From: Pseudomonas lini
GTDB lineage: Bacteria > Pseudomonadota > Gammaproteobacteria > Pseudomonadales > Pseudomonadaceae
DNA: 64,000 nt
Direction: 5' to 3'
Assembly: GCF_001042905.1 (NCBI RefSeq)
Contig: NZ_JYLB01000002.1
Coordinates: 682,001 to 746,000, forward strand
This document shows positions 8,275-18,370 of the stretch, piece by piece; position 1 is the first letter of the stretch; the number at the start of each line of letters is the position of its first letter. The notes under the pieces were generated by a model. The model saw nothing but the letters and a program-made list of their open reading frames with translations. It ran no database searches and was not told the DNA's origin. The translations under genes and the position numbers were made by a program.

Positions 8275-9189
8275 TCAGCGCAGCCTAGGGTGATTCTCCC
8301 CGGTAGTGCAAGGCGCGCTGTCTATGGCGGCCTGACGCAGCACCCGAATGCCTGCGCGAATCAGCCAGCAGGCGAGGATGAAAGGCGCGGTCAACGTGGC
8401 CAGGCCGAGTGCGGCGAACCCCGGTGTGAGCAACACCGCCAGCAGGATTGCCAACAATGGCAGCCAAGGCTGGCGACGATTCTGGCTGAAGGCGAGGGCG
8501 GCGAGCACGGCGTTGTAACCGCTCAAACCCTGCAGGGCGGTTAATGTTTCGTGCTGCAGTAGGGCGAGTCCGAGGCCGGCAACGGAGCCGAGCAGCGCCC
8601 AGAGGAAGGCGCGACGGTCAGCGATCAGCAAACCCGTGGCAATCAGAGCACCGGCCAGCGGATGACCGAGAAACAGCACCTGACCGAGTCCCTTCAATGA
8701 CGCGGCGAGCAGGTTGAGTGTGGTCATTTCGATCAGCGGGGCGGGTTGCTGGGGTGCGGCAAACGACAGCAACAACCAACTCATCCCGACGAAGGGCGCG
8801 GTATAGGCGGGAAGGCAGTGATGATCGCGCGAATGCTTGAGCCATTGCTGAGTGACCATCGCGCTCAGGCCCCCAGCGGCAATGATCAGCGGTGGCAACA
8901 GCGCTGACCATGGGAAATAAAGGCTCAGCAGCAGGCCGAGCAGAATACCGTTGTAGCTGAACAGCCCGGCCTGACGATCAGCCTTGGTGTACCCACGACG
9001 TTGCGCGGTGAGCAACCCGGCGACCCCTCCCAGCAACGCACCGCCGAGCAAGGCCGGCGCGCTGAACAGAATCGCCAACAGACACAGCAAACCGCACAGC
9101 GGATGGCGCTGGAGAAAAATCTGGCTGAAGCCGTTGAGCAGGGCAGTGGCCCAGTCGGGGCAGTGGGTGTTGAAGTGGTTGGCGGGCAT
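8275..9189 (-). CDS. Urea transporter (UT family)
   Basis: The 304-residue protein is highly hydrophobic, with about ten membrane segments and the internal duplication expected of UT-type urea channels: FSYNGILLGLLLS in the first half matches LSGYNAVLAALAFS in the second. Both are the signature loops of the family. Passive urea uptake across the inner membrane is the established role of bacterial UT proteins. It lies downstream of pyk on the same strand but is separated by two REP pairs and 268 bases, so it may have its own promoter. Its stop is 21 bases before the ion-channel start. Confidence 0.85.
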   Translation of the reverse strand: MPANHFNTHCPDWATALLNGFSQIFLQRHPLCGLLCLLAILFSAPALLGGALLGGVAGLLTAQRRGYTKADRQAGLFSYNGILLGLLLSLYFPWSALLPPLIIAAGGLSAMVTQQWLKHSRDHHCLPAYTAPFVGMSWLLLSFAAPQQPAPLIEMTTLNLLAASLKGLGQVLFLGHPLAGALIATGLLIADRRAFLWALLGSVAGLGLALLQHETLTALQGLSGYNAVLAALAFSQNRRQPWLPLLAILLAVLLTPGFAALGLATLTAPFILACWLIRAGIRVLRQAAIDSAPCTTGENHPRLR

Positions 9190-9226
9190 GATGAGGTCTG
9201 TGTGTCAGAGGAACCGTGTAATCGTT

Positions 9227-9293
9227 CTTCGCGGGCAAGCCTCGCTCCTACAGGAATGCGCTGTCCCTGTAGGAGCGAGGCTTGCCCGCGAAG
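9227..9293. repeat. REP pair, class B
   Basis: CTTCGCGGGCAAGCCTCGCT then CCTAC and an inverted copy ending GCTTGCCCGCGAAG, with a spacer of about 17 bases. It is one of two adjacent REP pairs of different classes in the pyk-urea transporter gap. Confidence 0.85.
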
Positions 9294-9317
9294 AGGCCGG
9301 TACAGACGCTAAATCAT

Positions 9318-9447
9318 GTGGCGAGGGGGCTTGCCCCCGTTGGGCTGCGGAGCGGCCCCAAATCAGCGAATGCGGTTTTTTATCGAAACCGTCATACCGA
9401 ATCTACGACTGCTACGCAGCCGAACGGGGGCAAGCCTCCTCGCCACA
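9318..9447. repeat. REP-like inverted pair, class D (GTGGCGAGGGGGCTTGCCCCCGTT)
   Basis: GTGGCGAGGGGGCTTGCCCC then CGTTGGGCTGCGGAGCGGCC is matched in reverse complement by GCAGCCGAACGGGGGCAAGC then CTCCTCGCCAC at the right end. A second class D pair occurs at 13261-13396. Each arm contains its own short hairpin. Confidence 0.8.
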
Positions 9448-9457
9448 AAAGCTGTCT

Positions 9458-10873
9458 TTAAATCAATGTCTCAATGCGCAACGAATTGGTCGACCCCGGC
9501 TGCCCAAATGGCACACCCGCCGTGATCAACAACGTATCCCCCCGCTGAGCCATCCCCTGTGCCTGGGCAATCTCCAACGCCGTCGAGCACACTTCATCCA
9601 CCTGGCGCAGCCGATCGTTGACCACCGAATGCACGCCCCACGCCACCGTCAAACGCCGCGCTGTTTGCAAATTCGGCGTCAGGTTGAGGATCGGCACCGT
9701 CGGCCGTTCCCGCGCCGCCCGCAGACTCGACGTGCCAGACTCGCTGTAGTTCACCAGCACCGCCACCGGCAGCACATTGCTGATACGGCGAATCGCGCAG
9801 CTGATCGCGTCCGACACCGTGGCCTCGGCTTTCGGTCGGCTTACGTCCAGTTGGGCCTGATAGTCCGGGCCGTTTTCCACCTGACGGATGATCTTGCTCA
9901 TCATCTGCACGGCTTCCAGCGGGTATTCGCCGGACGCGGTTTCCGCCGACAACATCACCGCATCCGCACCTTCGGCCACCGCGTTGGCGACGTCAGTGAC
10001 TTCGGCGCGGGTCGGGGCGGGGGAGAAGCGCATCGACTCCAGCATCTGCGTCGCCACCACCACCGGTTTGCCGAGTTGGCGGCAGGTACTGATGATGTTT
10101 TTCTGAATCTGCGGCACGCTTTCGGCCGGAACTTCCACGCCCAGGTCACCGCGAGCGACCATGATCGCATCGCTCAATTCGGCGATTTCCCGCAGTTGAG
10201 TCACGGCCGATGGCTTCTCGATCTTCGCCATCAAATACGCCTTGTCGCCGATCAGTGCGCGAGCTTCGCGAATGTCTTCCGGGCGTTGCACGAACGACAG
10301 CGCAACCCAATCCACCCCCAGCTCCAGACCGAAGCTCAAGTCGCGACGATCCTTGGCGGTCAACGGGCTCAGATCCAGCACGGCTTGCGGTACGTTGACG
10401 CCTTTGCGATCCGACAGCTCGCCGCCATTGAGCACCGTGGTGTCGATGGCGTCGGCGTATTTGGTCACCACTCGCAGGCGCAGCTTGCCGTCGTCCAGCA
10501 GCAGGTCCATGCCGGGCTCCAGCGCTGCGATGATTTCCGGGTGAGGCAGGTTGACCCGGCGCTCATCGCCCGGCGTCGGGTCCAGGTCCAGACGCAAGGC
10601 CTGACCGCGATACAGCTGCACTTTGCCTTGGGCGAATTTGCCGACCCGCAATTTCGGGCCTTGCAGGTCCATCAGAATTCCCAGCGGGTAATTCAGCTGG
10701 CGCTCGACTTCACGAATCCACTGATAACGCTGGGCGTGGTCGGCGTGATCGCCGTGGCTGAAGTTCAGGCGAAAGATATTGACCCCGGCCTGCACCAGCT
10801 CACGGATGTCGTCGATTCCGTTGGTGGCCGGACCAAGGGTGGCGAGGATTTTGACCTTCTTATTAGGCGTCAT
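9458..10873 (-). CDS. pyk: Pyruvate kinase
   Basis: This cytoplasmic enzyme converts phosphoenolpyruvate and ADP to pyruvate and ATP. The 471-residue product begins KKVKILATLGPAT, the pyruvate kinase N-terminus, and contains FRLNFSHGDH, MDLQGPKLRVG, the MVARGDLGVEVP active-site segment and the VATQMLESM helix. Length fits the bacterial enzyme. It is the last gene of the glyoxylate-to-glycerate cluster and overlaps ttuD by 11 bases, so it is probably translated from the same message. Pseudomonads have more than one pyruvate kinase; which isoform this is cannot be settled here. Confidence 0.93.
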   Translation of the reverse strand: MTPNKKVKILATLGPATNGIDDIRELVQAGVNIFRLNFSHGDHADHAQRYQWIREVERQLNYPLGILMDLQGPKLRVGKFAQGKVQLYRGQALRLDLDPTPGDERRVNLPHPEIIAALEPGMDLLLDDGKLRLRVVTKYADAIDTTVLNGGELSDRKGVNVPQAVLDLSPLTAKDRRDLSFGLELGVDWVALSFVQRPEDIREARALIGDKAYLMAKIEKPSAVTQLREIAELSDAIMVARGDLGVEVPAESVPQIQKNIISTCRQLGKPVVVATQMLESMRFSPAPTRAEVTDVANAVAEGADAVMLSAETASGEYPLEAVQMMSKIIRQVENGPDYQAQLDVSRPKAEATVSDAISCAIRRISNVLPVAVLVNYSESGTSSLRAARERPTVPILNLTPNLQTARRLTVAWGVHSVVNDRLRQVDEVCSTALEIAQAQGMAQRGDTLLITAGVPFGQPGSTNSLRIETLI

Positions 10874-12143
10874 GTTTAGGGCTCTCGAGAATCAGAATGG
10901 CGCGGAAGTCGTTGACGTTGGTGCGGGTCGGCTCGGTGACGATCAGCGCATCCAGCGCGGCGAAATAGCCGTAGCCATTGTTGTTGTCCAGTTCATCGCT
11001 GGCGCTCAGGCCGAGGGCGGCGGCGCGGGCGTAACTGCCGGGGGTCATGATGGCGCCGGCGTTGTCTTCGGAGCCGTCGATCCCGTCGGTGTCACCGGCC
11101 AGCGCGTAGACGCCGGGCAGGCCTTTGAGGCTGTCGGTGAGGCTCAGCAGGAATTCGGCGTTGCGCCCGCCACGGCCATTGCCGCGCACGGTGACGGTGG
11201 TTTCGCCGCCGGACAGAATCACGCACGGCGCTGCCAGCGGCTGGCCGTGCTGGACGATCTGCCGCGCAATACCGGCGTGGACCTTCGCCACGTCCCGGGA
11301 TTCGCCTTCCAGATCGCCGAGAATCAACGGGCTGAAACCGGCCTGACGGGCTTTCACCGCTGCCGCTTCCAGCGATTGCTGTGGGCGTGCGATCAATTGG
11401 AAATGACTGCGGGCCAGGCTCGGATCGCCGGGTTTGACCGTTTCCGATTCCGGGTTTTGCAGCCAGGTGCGCACCGAGGCCGGGACTTCGATGCCATAAC
11501 GTTTGAGGATCGCCAGCGCTTCGGCCGAGGTGCTCGGGTCGGCCACGGTGGGGCCGGACGCGATGACCGTGGCGAGATCGCCCGGTACATCGGAAATCGC
11601 ATAGGTGTAAACCGTGGCCGGCCAGCAGGCTTTGCCCAGACGACCGCCCTTGATCGCCGAGAGGTGCTTGCGCACGCAATTCATCTCGCCGATGGTCGCA
11701 CCGGATTTGAGCAGGGCTTTGTTGATTGATTGCTTGTCGGCCAGGGTGATGCCGGCGGCAGGCAAGGCGAGCAGGGCAGAGCCACCGCCAGACAGCAGGA
11801 AGATCACGCGGTCGTCTTCGCTCAGGTCGCTGACCAGTTCCAGCACCCGTTTCGCGACAGCCAGACCGGCAGCATCCGGTACCGGGTGAGCGGCTTCGAC
11901 CACTTCGATTTTTTCGCATGGGGCGCCGTGGCCGTAACGGGTCACCACCAGGCCGGACACTTCGCCCTGCCAGCAGCGCTCGACCACCTGGGCCATGGCG
12001 GCTGCGGCTTTACCGGCGCCGATGACGATCACCCGACCGCTGCGATCTTTGGGCAAATGGGCTTCGAGAACTTGCTGCGGATGGGCCGCGTCGATGGCTG
12101 TGGCAAACAGCTCGCGCAGCAGTTGTTGCGGATCGACCGACAT
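10863..12143 (-). CDS. ttuD: Glycerate 2-kinase / hydroxypyruvate reductase family (TtuD, MOFRL)
   Basis: The 426-residue product belongs to the MOFRL/GckA family, which phosphorylates D-glycerate to 2-phosphoglycerate; the same family is often annotated as hydroxypyruvate reductase TtuD. Signatures include VIVIGAGKAAAAMA near residues 38-51, the glycine-rich FLLSGGGSALL, and the C-terminal MOFRL-type region with LAGDTDGIDGSEDNAGA. The neighbours supply glycerate (glxR) and consume its product through enolase (pyk), which favours the kinase reading. GGGAG precedes the ATG at 12143. Confidence 0.88.
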   Translation of the reverse strand: MSVDPQQLLRELFATAIDAAHPQQVLEAHLPKDRSGRVIVIGAGKAAAAMAQVVERCWQGEVSGLVVTRYGHGAPCEKIEVVEAAHPVPDAAGLAVAKRVLELVSDLSEDDRVIFLLSGGGSALLALPAAGITLADKQSINKALLKSGATIGEMNCVRKHLSAIKGGRLGKACWPATVYTYAISDVPGDLATVIASGPTVADPSTSAEALAILKRYGIEVPASVRTWLQNPESETVKPGDPSLARSHFQLIARPQQSLEAAAVKARQAGFSPLILGDLEGESRDVAKVHAGIARQIVQHGQPLAAPCVILSGGETTVTVRGNGRGGRNAEFLLSLTDSLKGLPGVYALAGDTDGIDGSEDNAGAIMTPGSYARAAALGLSASDELDNNNGYGYFAALDALIVTEPTRTNVNDFRAILILESPKHDA

Positions 12144-12203
12144 GGCGGGCTCCCGGAATTCTTGTTATTGGGATAAAGCGAAAGCAGGTGTTGCGACGCG
12201 GTC

Positions 12204-12293
12204 CTGTGGGAGCTGGCTTGCCTGCGATTCAGGCGACGCGGTCTTTCAGGTAGACCGAGTCGATGCCATCGCAGGCAAGCCAGCTCCCACAGG
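12204..12293. repeat. REP pair, class E (TGTGGGAGCTGGCTTGCCTGCGAT)
   Basis: CTGTGGGAGCTGGCTTGCCT then GCGAT is matched by an inverted copy ATCGCAGGCAAGCCAGCTCC then CACAG, with about 40 bases between. It occupies the glxR-ttuD gap. A single diverged copy lies near 27306. Confidence 0.85.
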
Positions 12294-12317
12294 AACCGAG
12301 CCAGTTTCAGATCGGTG

Positions 12318-13208
12318 TTATTTATCGCGAATCGAGAAGTTCGCCATGTGTTCCAGGCCTTTGATCAGCGCCGAGTGGTCCCAGTTGCTGCCACCGATAG
12401 CCGCGCAGGTGCTGAACACTTGCTGGGTATTGGCGGTGTTCGGCAGGTTGATGCCCAGTTCGCGAGCGCCGGCCAGTGCCAGATTCAGATCCTTCTGGTG
12501 CAGGCTGATGCGGAAACCCGGATCGAAGGTGCCCTTGATCATGCGTTCGCCGTGAACCTCAAGGATCTTCGATGACGCGAAACCGCCCATCAGCGCTTCA
12601 CGCACCTTGGCTGGATCGGCACCGTTTTTCGAGGCGAACAGCAGTGCTTCGGCTACAGCCTGGATGTTCAGCGCGACGATGATCTGGTTCGCCACTTTCG
12701 CGGTTTGACCGTCGCCGTTGCCACCGACCAGGGTGATGTTCTTGCCCATGGCCTGGAACAGCGGCAGGGCGCGTTCGAACGCATCGGCATCGCCACCGAC
12801 CATGATGCTCAAGGTCGCAGCCTTGGCACCGACTTCACCGCCGGAAACCGGCGCGTCGAGGTATTGAGCGCCTTTCTCGTTGATCTTGGCAGCGAAGGCT
12901 TTGGTGGCGGTCGGCGAGATCGAGCTCATGTCGATCACGATTTTGCCCTTGCTCACGCCCGCTGCAACGCCGTCGGCGCGGAACAGCACGTCATCGACCT
13001 GCGGGGTATCCGGGACCATGACGATGATGAATTCGGCTTCCTGGGCCACTTCTTTCGGGTTTGCCAGGGCGATGGCGCCAGCGGCGACCAGATCGGCAGG
13101 GGCTGGGTCGTGGTGCGCCGACAGGAACAGGCTGTGACCGGCTTTCTGCAGGTTCAACGCCATTGGGTGGCCCATGATGCCGGTGCCGATAAATCCGATT
13201 TTAGCCAT
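12318..13208 (-). CDS. glxR: 2-hydroxy-3-oxopropionate (tartronate semialdehyde) reductase
   Basis: This NAD(P)H-dependent enzyme reduces tartronate semialdehyde to D-glycerate. The 296-residue product is a beta-hydroxyacid dehydrogenase with the dinucleotide-binding motif IGFIGTGIMG at residues 4-13, the substrate loop DAPVSGGEVGA (118-128) and the catalytic lysine K171 in GDGQTAKVANQ. Length is normal for GarR/GlxR. The position between hyi and ttuD fixes the substrate better than sequence alone, as related enzymes act on 3-hydroxyisobutyrate. AGAGGA precedes the ATG. Confidence 0.93.
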   Translation of the reverse strand: MAKIGFIGTGIMGHPMALNLQKAGHSLFLSAHHDPAPADLVAAGAIALANPKEVAQEAEFIIVMVPDTPQVDDVLFRADGVAAGVSKGKIVIDMSSISPTATKAFAAKINEKGAQYLDAPVSGGEVGAKAATLSIMVGGDADAFERALPLFQAMGKNITLVGGNGDGQTAKVANQIIVALNIQAVAEALLFASKNGADPAKVREALMGGFASSKILEVHGERMIKGTFDPGFRISLHQKDLNLALAGARELGINLPNTANTQQVFSTCAAIGGSNWDHSALIKGLEHMANFSIRDK

Positions 13209-13260
13209 GAGAAAATCCTCTTGTTTTTGTGTAGCTCCCGGCTCTGGACCGATGAGCTCT

Positions 13261-13396
13261 TTGTGGCGAGGGGGCTTGCCCCCGTTGGGTCGCGAAGCGG
13301 CCCCAAATGTTTTTTCGCGGTGAGTCAGGTAGAACTCATGTGCCGGTTTTTACGACTGCTTCGCAGCCGAACGGGGGCAAGCCCCCTCGCCACACA
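13261..13396. repeat. REP-like inverted pair, class D
   Basis: TTGTGGCGAGGGGGCTTGCC then CCCGTTGGGTCGCGAAGCGG is matched at the right end by GCAGCCGAACGGGGGCAAGC then CCCCTCGCCAC in inverted orientation. It lies in the hyi-glxR gap, and its sequence matches the pair at 9318. Confidence 0.82.
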
Positions 13397-13428
13397 AGCC
13401 CGCTCCCACAGTGTTTTGTGTTGATCAA

Positions 13429-14211
13429 TCAAATCGCGTTATGGGTTTTCAACCAGCCAAGACCCGCTTCGGTTGTGGTCAGCGGCTTGTATTCACAGCC
13501 AACCCAACCCTGATAACCGATGCGGTCCAGGTGTTCGAACAGGAAGCGGTAATTGATTTCACCGGTGCCCGGTTCGTTGCGCCCTGGGTTGTCGGCCAAC
13601 TGGATGTGGTTGATCTCGCCCAAGTGCGCAGCCATGGTCCGGGCCAGGTCGCCCTCCATGATTTGCATGTGATAGATGTCGTATTGCAGGAACAGGTTGG
13701 CGCTGCCGACCTGCTCGCGAATCGACAGGGCTTGCGCCGTGTTGTTCAGGTAGAAGCCTGGGATGTCGCGGGTGTTGATCGCTTCCATCACCAGTTTGAT
13801 GCCCACCGCTTGCAGCTTGTCGGCCGCGTACTTGAGGTTGGCGACAAAGGTCTTTTCCACGGTGGCATCGTCGACACCTTGTGGACGAATACCGGCCAGG
13901 CAGTTGATCTGGGTATTGCCCAGCACTTTCGCGTAAGCGATGGCCAGATCGACACCGGCGCGGAATTCTTCGACCCGATCCGGCAAGCACGCAATACCGC
14001 GCTCGCCCTTGGCCCAGTCACCGGCCGGCAGGTTGAACAGCACCTGGCTCAAGCCATTGGCATCGAGCCTGGCCTTGATTTCGGCGGAGCTGAAATCGTA
14101 GGGGAACAGGTATTCGACACCACTGAAGCCGGCCTTGGCGGCAGCGTCGAAACGGGCAAGAAAATCCTGCTCGGTGAACAGCATGGACAGGTTGGCTGCG
14201 AAACGCGGCAT
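13429..14211 (-). CDS. hyi: Hydroxypyruvate isomerase
   Basis: Hyi interconverts hydroxypyruvate and tartronate semialdehyde. The 260-residue product is an AP-endonuclease/xylose-isomerase-type TIM barrel. It has the N-terminal MPRFAANLSMLFTE, a metal-ligand glutamate in LVMEAINTRD, the YDIYHMQIMEGD segment and the C-terminal GWVGCEYKP. Length equals that of the E. coli enzyme as I remember it. GGGAGA precedes the ATG. It follows gcl on the same strand, with a class C REP pair in between. Confidence 0.93.
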   Translation of the reverse strand: MPRFAANLSMLFTEQDFLARFDAAAKAGFSGVEYLFPYDFSSAEIKARLDANGLSQVLFNLPAGDWAKGERGIACLPDRVEEFRAGVDLAIAYAKVLGNTQINCLAGIRPQGVDDATVEKTFVANLKYAADKLQAVGIKLVMEAINTRDIPGFYLNNTAQALSIREQVGSANLFLQYDIYHMQIMEGDLARTMAAHLGEINHIQLADNPGRNEPGTGEINYRFLFEHLDRIGYQGWVGCEYKPLTTTEAGLGWLKTHNAI

Positions 14212-14240
14212 GGTGGTCTCCCGTAAATTTGTGCAGTCCC

Positions 14241-14332
14241 CTGTGGGAGCGGGCTTGCTCGCGAAAGCGGTGTGTCAGGCGACATCAATGTTGGTTGTGC
14301 CGCCGCCTTCGCGAGCAAGCCCGCTCCCACAT
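14241..14332. repeat. REP pair, class C (TTCGCGAGCAAGCCCGCTCCCACA)
   Basis: CTGTGGGAGCGGGCTTGCTC then GCGAAAGC and its inverted copy CTTCGCGAGCAAGCCCGCTC then CCACA flank about 34 bases. It lies in the gcl-hyi gap. Class C is the commonest class in this window and the one that flanks the RAYT gene. Confidence 0.87.
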
Positions 14333-14344
14333 GGGGAACGATCA

Positions 14345-16120
<1,776 letters not shown>

Positions 16121-16147
16121 GGTTTTGGTGCCTCTTACGTTTTGTAA

Positions 16148-16157
16148 TTGTATACAA
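16148..16157. promoter_or_regulatory. Palindromic operator candidate TTGTATACAA, gcl side
   Basis: This perfect ten-base palindrome lies 28 bases upstream of the gcl ATG. The same ten bases recur at 16286-16295 in the same intergenic region. The half-site pattern (TTGT...ACAA) resembles operators of FadR-subfamily GntR regulators. No GntR gene is in the window, so the cognate factor is unknown. Confidence 0.6.
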
Positions 16158-16285
16158 GTGGCTTTGCGCAGAGTGTATTCACGGCGGACGGCGCAGGTCA
16201 ATCCATTTTCTCAAGCAGCTGTTTCATTCGTCGGAAGCCCGAAAGACTGTGGCTTTTCGTCGCATGTGGCGCTTTTAGATAATTA

Positions 16286-16295
16286 TTGTATACAA
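16286..16295. promoter_or_regulatory. Palindromic operator candidate TTGTATACAA, glcG side
   Basis: This is an identical copy of the palindrome at 16148-16157, with a centre-to-centre distance of 138 bases and 92 bases upstream of the glcG-like ATG. It sits in an AT-rich stretch, unlike its surroundings. Confidence 0.6.
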
Positions 16296-16387
16296 AAAAA
16301 TAGTTCATTGTGTTCTATTTGTTGCATCGGATTGCGCAACAGAAAGCAATCCAACGGCTTTCCCAATAACAAAATGAGGACGGCACC

Positions 16388-16828
16388 ATGAGCGCTTTAA
16401 CCTTGAACGTTGCAGTCAACCTGGCCAATCAGGCCATCTCCGCGGGCCGTGCAATCTCTGCCGCGCCCTTGACCGTTGCCGTGCTGGACGCCGGCGGGCA
16501 CTTGATAACGCTGCAACGCGAAGACGGCGCGAGCCTGTTGCGCCCGCAGATCGCCATCGGCAAAGCCTGGGGCGCGATCGCCCTGGGCAAGGGCTCACGC
16601 CTGCTGGCCCAAGACGCCCAACAACGCCCGGCCTTCTTCGCCGCGCTGAATAGCCTGGGGCAGGGCAGCGTCGTCCCGGTACCGGGCGGTGTTTTGATTC
16701 GGGATCAGGATGGGAGTGTGTTGGGAGCGGTGGGCATCAGCGGTGATTTGTCTGATGTTGATGAGCAATGTGCGATCAGGGCGATCGAGACGCAGGGGTT
16801 GAGGGCGGATGCGGGGGTGACGGCTTGA
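16388..16828 (+). CDS. GlcG/HbpS family protein (possible heme-binding)
   Basis: The 146-residue product is a GlcG/HbpS-fold protein (DUF336): alternating helices and strands with VAVLDAGGHLITLQREDGAS, the QIAIGKAWGA segment and the glycine-rich PVPGGVLIRD...GAVGISGD. Related proteins are found in glycolate and gcl loci and in heme-binding HbpS, but their role with glyoxylate is unproven. There is no signal peptide, so it is likely cytoplasmic. It diverges from gcl over 267 bases carrying the twin palindromes, suggesting joint control. GAGGA precedes the ATG. Confidence 0.85.
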   Translation: MSALTLNVAVNLANQAISAGRAISAAPLTVAVLDAGGHLITLQREDGASLLRPQIAIGKAWGAIALGKGSRLLAQDAQQRPAFFAALNSLGQGSVVPVPGGVLIRDQDGSVLGAVGISGDLSDVDEQCAIRAIETQGLRADAGVTA

Positions 16829-16850
16829 TTATTCGGTGACTGATCTACCG

Positions 16851-16946
16851 CTTTCGCGAGCAAGCCCGCTCCCACACTGATCGTCGGTAGACACAAATTG
16901 TGTGAACACCGCAGATCAACGGTGGGAGCGGGCTTGCTCGCGAAGG
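16851..16946. repeat. REP pair, class C, left of the RAYT gene
   Basis: CTTTCGCGAGCAAGCCCGCT then CCCACA and its inverted copy GGTGGGAGCGGGCTTGCTCG then CGAAGGC are separated by about 43 bases. With the pair at 17521-17615 it brackets the RAYT gene. Confidence 0.9.
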
Positions 16947-17041
16947 CGATGTTCCAGACACATCCAGCTAAAAGTCTGCCCCACTATCCGGTATTCGCTG
17001 ATCTAGCCTTTTCATGATTTCATCCATGAAGGGGCAAAGGA

Positions 17042-17500
17042 ATGCCTGAACTGTCAGCATCACATCGTCTGCGCATTGGTCGTTATGCAGAGCAAAACCG
17101 TATCTATCTGCTGACGGCCAATACCCTTGGGCGGGAACCTGTTTTCAAGGATTACACCTTGGGCAGGATGGTCGTACATCAATTCAAGCAAGCACAGAGC
17201 GAGGGTTTTGCCGACTCATTGGCCTGGGTTGTCATGCCCGATCATTTTCATTGGCTGGTTCAATTGCAAAAGGGATCGCTGGGTCAGTTGATGTGCCAGG
17301 CGAAATCCTTGAGTACTCGATCAATCAATTCGGCGAGTGGACGGACAGGTAGTCTTTGGCAGCAGAGCTTTCATGACCATGCACTGCGGCAAGAGGAGAG
17401 TTTGGTAAGAGTGGCACGGTATGTCGTTGCCAACCCATTGCGGGCGGGGCTGGTTGAGAAGTTGGGTGACTATCCGTTGTGGGATGCCATTTGGGTTTGA
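17042..17500 (+). mobile_element. REP-associated tyrosine transposase (RAYT, TnpA_REP)
   Basis: RAYTs are single-copy, Y1-type HUH endonucleases thought to move REP/REPIN sequences. The 152-residue product has the HUH motif in VMPDHFHW (H68, H70), the conserved LWQQSFHDHALR segment (105-116) and a candidate catalytic tyrosine Y127 in ARYVVANPLRAG, ending YPLWDAIWV. All are typical of the family, and the gene is full length. Class C REP pairs flank it on both sides, the classical RAYT arrangement. AAGG lies close upstream of the ATG. It looks intact. Confidence 0.92.
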
Positions 17501-17520
17501 TAGGGAACCGAGTTGCCCCA

Positions 17521-17615
17521 TTCGCGAGCAAGCCCGCTCCCACAGTTGATCTCGGTTGTTCACAGATTTTGTGTACGCAGTAGATCTAATGTGGGAGCGG
17601 GCTTGCTCGCGAAGG
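17521..17615. repeat. REP pair, class C, right of the RAYT gene
   Basis: TTCGCGAGCAAGCCCGCTCC then CACAGTTGATCTCGG and an inverted copy TGTGGGAGCGGGCTTGCTCG then CGAAGGCC. Even the spacer is partly symmetrical (GTTGATCTCGG against TAGATCTAA). It ends 12 bases before the stop of the TetR gene. Confidence 0.9.
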
Positions 17616-17627
17616 CCGCACCACGGT

Positions 17628-18236
17628 CTACCGGTCCAACTCACACCCCTTAAGCACCAACCGGATAATCGTCTGCGCCGCCGCTTCATAGTCGACCTCA
17701 TCCAGCTTGGCCTTGCCGGTAACCGCAGAGATCTGCCAGTCGAAGTCGGCGTAGGTCTGGGTTGCGGCCCAGATGCTGAACATCAGGTGGTTGGGGTCGA
17801 TCGGGGCGATCTGGCCGCGGTCGATCCAGGTCTGGATGCAGTCGATGTTGTGCCTGGCCTGGCCGTTGAGCTGCTCGACCAGGTCGGGGCTCAGGTGCGG
17901 GGCGCCGTGCATGATTTCGCTGGCGAACACCTTGGAGGCGAAAGGCAGGTCACGGGAGATGCGGATTTTCGAGCGAATGTAGCCGCTCAGCACATCGCTG
18001 GGCACGCCGTCGGCGTTGAACGGCGTCGAGGCCTGCAGGATCGGCTCGATAATGCTTTCCAGGACCTCGCGGTAGAGATTTTCCTTGGATTTGAAGTAGT
18101 AGTAGACGTTAGGCTTGGGCAGCCCGGCCTTGGCCGCGATGTCACTGGTTTTGGTCGCAGCGAAGCCCTTGTCGGCAAATTCTTCACTGGCGGCACGCAG
18201 GATCAGTTCTTTGTTGCGCTCGCGGATGGTGCTCAT
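17628..18236 (-). CDS. TetR-family regulator, RutR/YcdC type
   Basis: The 202-residue product has an N-terminal TetR helix-turn-helix (about residues 8-55: ILRAASEEFADKGF, TKTSDIAAKAGLPKPNVYYYFKSKENLY). The C-terminal domain matches the RutR/YcdC type, with FASEIMHGAPHL and the AATQTYADFDWQISAVTGKA segment. RutR proteins sense uracil or thymine and control pyrimidine and linked nitrogen genes. I started at the ATG at 18236; a 13-codon extension is possible. Its position next to the gcl cluster is shared, as I recall, with P. putida. The ligand in this organism is not known from sequence. Confidence 0.87.
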   Translation of the reverse strand: MSTIRERNKELILRAASEEFADKGFAATKTSDIAAKAGLPKPNVYYYFKSKENLYREVLESIIEPILQASTPFNADGVPSDVLSGYIRSKIRISRDLPFASKVFASEIMHGAPHLSPDLVEQLNGQARHNIDCIQTWIDRGQIAPIDPNHLMFSIWAATQTYADFDWQISAVTGKAKLDEVDYEAAAQTIIRLVLKGCELDR

Positions 18237-18370
18237 AAACCAAGGAGTTCCTTGCCTGTTCTGGCGGTTGCGCATGGTAGCACCGGCCTCGCGCGGCGCT
18301 CAAGAATGCCCCGAGTAGCCTCGGGTCGCGCTATGCTGCGCACCATTCATTCAAGAAGGAAACCTGATTC

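Noticed and set aside
8984..10879. Plus-strand open frame of 631 codons
   Set aside because: It runs across two REP pairs and opposite pyk; the pyk reading is certain.
16851..17615. Possible CRISPR-like array, because REP units recur
   Set aside because: The units are inverted pairs, not regularly spaced direct repeats with variable spacers, and no cas genes are present.
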